From assembly GCA_947491755.1 (NCBI GenBank), contig CANLKV010000002.1:496001-560000 (forward strand): a stretch of 64,000 nucleotides of DNA, written 5' to 3'. Below are positions 62,199 to 64,000 of this stretch, piece after piece; position 1 is the stretch's first letter, and each line of letters starts with the position of its first letter. The position numbers and the translations under genes were made by a program. The notes under the pieces are model-generated. The model did not search any database, was not told the origin of the DNA, and saw nothing but the letters and a program-made list of their open reading frames with translations. Origin of the DNA: an uncultured Nonlabens sp. (GTDB lineage Bacteria > Bacteroidota > Bacteroidia > Flavobacteriales > Flavobacteriaceae).

Positions 62199-62816
62199 AT
62201 GGCAGAGCTTATTAAACTTTATGAAGATAAAACCGACCAGAAACAATTGAACCGTATCGCAAAAGCAATGCGTGATGGCGCGCTGGTCATATACCCTACA
62301 GATACAGTTTATGGACTGGGGTGTGATATAACTAACAAAGCAGCAGTTGAAAAAATTGCTCGCATACGTAATGTAAAGCCAGAAAAAGCCAACTTTTCTT
62401 TTATCTGTGAAGATCTGAGTAATTTAAGTGACTATACCGCACAAATTGACAGTGCTACTTTTAAAATCTTAAAGCGCAACCTGCCAGGTCCGTACACTTT
62501 TGTATTACCAGGAAATAACAATTTGCCAGGAATTTTTAAAAAGAAAAAAACAGTAGGAATACGGGTGCCAGCAAATAACATTGCGACTGGACTGGTAAAA
62601 GCACTGGGCAATCCTATTATTAGTACTTCTATAAAAGATGAAGATGAAGTGCTTGAGTATACCACTGACCCTAGTCTAATTGCAGAAAAATGGGATCACC
62701 TAGTAGATTTTGTGATCGATGCAGGTTATGGAGGTAATGTGGGAAGCACAGTGATTGACCTAACAACACCAGAACCTACATTGATTAGAGAAGGGAAAGG
62801 AAGCATTGATCTATAG
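62199..62816 (+). CDS. Sua5/YciO/YrdC family protein, YciO-like
   Basis: The 205-residue protein has the family core GALVIYPTDTVYGLGCDI, ARIRNVKPEKANFSFICEDLS and LPGPYTFVLPGNNNLP, then VGIRVPANNI and GSTVIDLT. The middle block resembles E. coli YciO more than the tRNA-modifying TsaC/YrdC. TsaC makes threonylcarbamoyl-AMP for tRNA t6A; YciO's physiological role is less clear. It could still be the t6A enzyme here, so the name is left open. Confidence 0.9.
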   Translation: MAELIKLYEDKTDQKQLNRIAKAMRDGALVIYPTDTVYGLGCDITNKAAVEKIARIRNVKPEKANFSFICEDLSNLSDYTAQIDSATFKILKRNLPGPYTFVLPGNNNLPGIFKKKKTVGIRVPANNIATGLVKALGNPIISTSIKDEDEVLEYTTDPSLIAEKWDHLVDFVIDAGYGGNVGSTVIDLTTPEPTLIREGKGSIDL

Positions 62817-62923
62817 ATCGATTGAAAATCTTTGAGAGTGCTATTGCTGTAAAATTGTTAGGGTTATACCGCAAAAGACCTAACTAGTATTAGTATCAAT
62901 AACTTATATAAAATGAAAAAAAT

Positions 62924-63760
62924 ATGCCGTATTTAGATAGAACTACAGGTACTGATTTATCTGACATAAAAATTTACTATGAAGATTATGGAACGGGAAA
63001 GCCCATTATCTTAATACATGGCTGGCCATTGAGTGGAGCTATGTGGGAATACCAGGTCCCTGTATTGATTGATGCTGGTTATCGCGTGATTACTTACGAC
63101 CGCAGAGGTTTTGGAAAGTCGTCTCGCCCCTACACGGGATTTGATTACAGCACGATGTCGCACGATTTGCACGAACTTATTTTAAAGTTAGAGTTAGAGG
63201 GTGTTACCCTGGTTGGTTTTTCAATGGGTGGTGGAGAAATTGCTAAGTATGTGGATAAATACGGGACTAGCAATTTATCAAAACTCATATTTATCAGCTC
63301 GATTGCTCCTTATATGCTTAAAACAGATGATAATGCAGATGGTGTTCCTGCATCGGTATTTGAAGATATGAAGACTGCGGTAAAAGAGGATCGCAGTGGA
63401 TTTCTAAAAGGTTTCGGTGAGAATTTTGTGAATTACGAACAAAATATAGAACGCGTATCAGACGGGCAACTGGACTATAATTTTAATATAGCTGCAGCTG
63501 CATCACCTAAAGGCACCTTAGATTGTATTGACGCATTTGGCACCACAGATTTAAGAGACCCTATGAAAACTATCGATGTTCCTACCCTTTTTATACATGG
63601 GGATGCAGATGAGATTGTTCCTTTGAAACCTACCTCAGAGGCAGGACACAAACTGGTTAAAGATTCTGATCTCAAAATTATAAAAGATGCTCCCCATGGG
63701 CTTTATTTAACGCACAAGGAAAAATTGCATCAACATCTGTTGGAGTTTTTAAATGGGTAA
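62924..63760 (+). CDS. Alpha/beta hydrolase, non-heme chloroperoxidase-like
   Basis: The 278-residue protein has the alpha/beta hydrolase core: HGWPLSGAMWEYQ oxyanion loop, nucleophile Ser in VGFSMGGGE at about 100-108, Asp in HGDADEIVPL, and His in DAPHGLYLTH. The order and spacing fit the cofactor-free haloperoxidase/esterase group. The substrate is unknown. It is transcribed alone, 108 bases after the YciO-like gene; that gap shows no feature I recognise. Confidence 0.92.
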   Translation: MPYLDRTTGTDLSDIKIYYEDYGTGKPIILIHGWPLSGAMWEYQVPVLIDAGYRVITYDRRGFGKSSRPYTGFDYSTMSHDLHELILKLELEGVTLVGFSMGGGEIAKYVDKYGTSNLSKLIFISSIAPYMLKTDDNADGVPASVFEDMKTAVKEDRSGFLKGFGENFVNYEQNIERVSDGQLDYNFNIAAAASPKGTLDCIDAFGTTDLRDPMKTIDVPTLFIHGDADEIVPLKPTSEAGHKLVKDSDLKIIKDAPHGLYLTHKEKLHQHLLEFLNG

Positions 63761-63803
63761 CTCGATTAATGATTATATCTAAAGAAACCAAAGCGCTAGT
63801 CCT

Positions 63804-64000
63804 ATGAAAGCTTTCAACCTCATTTTGTTTTTAAGTTTAATCGCTGTAACCAGTAAGGCACAAACCATCATCACACTCGATACAGTACAGAGTATGATCA
63901 TGACAGGTAAAGGAAAAGGTCAGGATGCTACAATTAATCCATATTATGGAATGGGCTGTATAGCGGTTGTAAAAAATCTGGGGGAATTAGAATTTTCCAT
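63804..64000 (+). CDS. Truncated exported protein (continues past the window)
   Basis: The open frame starts ATG 63804 and runs to the window end with no stop, giving 65 codons. It has a clear signal peptide (NLILFLSLIAVTSKAQ) and a mature start TIITLDTVQSMIMTGKGKGQ. The family is not recognisable from this fragment. Confidence 0.7.
   Translation, partial: MKAFNLILFLSLIAVTSKAQTIITLDTVQSMIMTGKGKGQDATINPYYGMGCIAVVKNLGELEFS

Overview
The window looks like chromosomal DNA of a marine-type member of the Flavobacteriaceae (Bacteroidota); a Nonlabens/Dokdonia-like genus is my inference. The grounds are the low GC content, type IX secretion (T9SS) sorting domains, a GLPGLI protein beside a TonB-receptor-like barrel, the conserved order parA-parB-DUF5683-dapB-lepB-wbqC, DUF4834 and YfhO proteins, TAnnTTTG-type -7 promoter elements, and few Shine-Dalgarno sites. 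I see no rRNA, tRNA, CRISPR array, prophage or insertion sequence. It is mostly ordinary chromosome, densely coded on both strands.

Layout. 0.2-8.2 kb: a DnaQ/GIY-YIG nuclease fusion, an RsmI-like methylase, L-serine dehydratase, two membrane proteins and a long PLP enzyme. 8.3-11.8 kb: an outer-membrane barrel and GLPGLI pair. 12-15 kb: a DEAD-box helicase, a small conserved protein and a glycosyltransferase. 15-21.1 kb: a compact run parA, parB, DUF5683, dapB, lepB, WbqC and DUF1853. 21.1-22.5 kb: a small charged protein, dps, a decayed HxlR regulator and a two-helix membrane protein. 22.5-26.2 kb: a 1240-residue lipoprotein joining a metallophosphoesterase, a kinase-like middle region and an outer-membrane barrel. 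26.3-29.8 kb: an HD domain fused to a Pycsar-type transmembrane effector module, convergent with a GAF protein. 29.9-34.7 kb: thioredoxin lipoprotein, rhomboid protease, LpxL-like acyltransferase, glmM and acpH. 34.7-43.8 kb: two giant T9SS cargo proteins in tandem. 43.9-46.2 kb: small stress and housekeeping genes. 46.3-50.4 kb: barrel protein, then SRPBCC, SDR and photolyase genes and a lipoprotein. 50.6-57.4 kb: an Arg/Ser-tailed exported protein, then a minus-strand flippase-glycosyltransferase-YfhO surface-glycan operon. 57.5-64 kb: an outer-membrane protein, GNAT, RluA, aldehyde dehydrogenase, DUF2945, a YciO-like protein, an alpha/beta hydrolase and a truncated secreted protein.

The most unusual signal is genome-scale: a 16-bp perfect palindrome, CGCTTTCGCGAAAGCG, occurs 14 times (10 exact, 4 with one change), about once per 4.6 kb. 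Ten copies lie inside genes, where they read as AFAKA-like or RFRES peptides and never in the third frame. The other main leads are the phosphoesterase/kinase-like/barrel fusion, the HD-PycTM gene and the HxlR pseudogene. Function calls come from motif recognition by eye; no database search was run.
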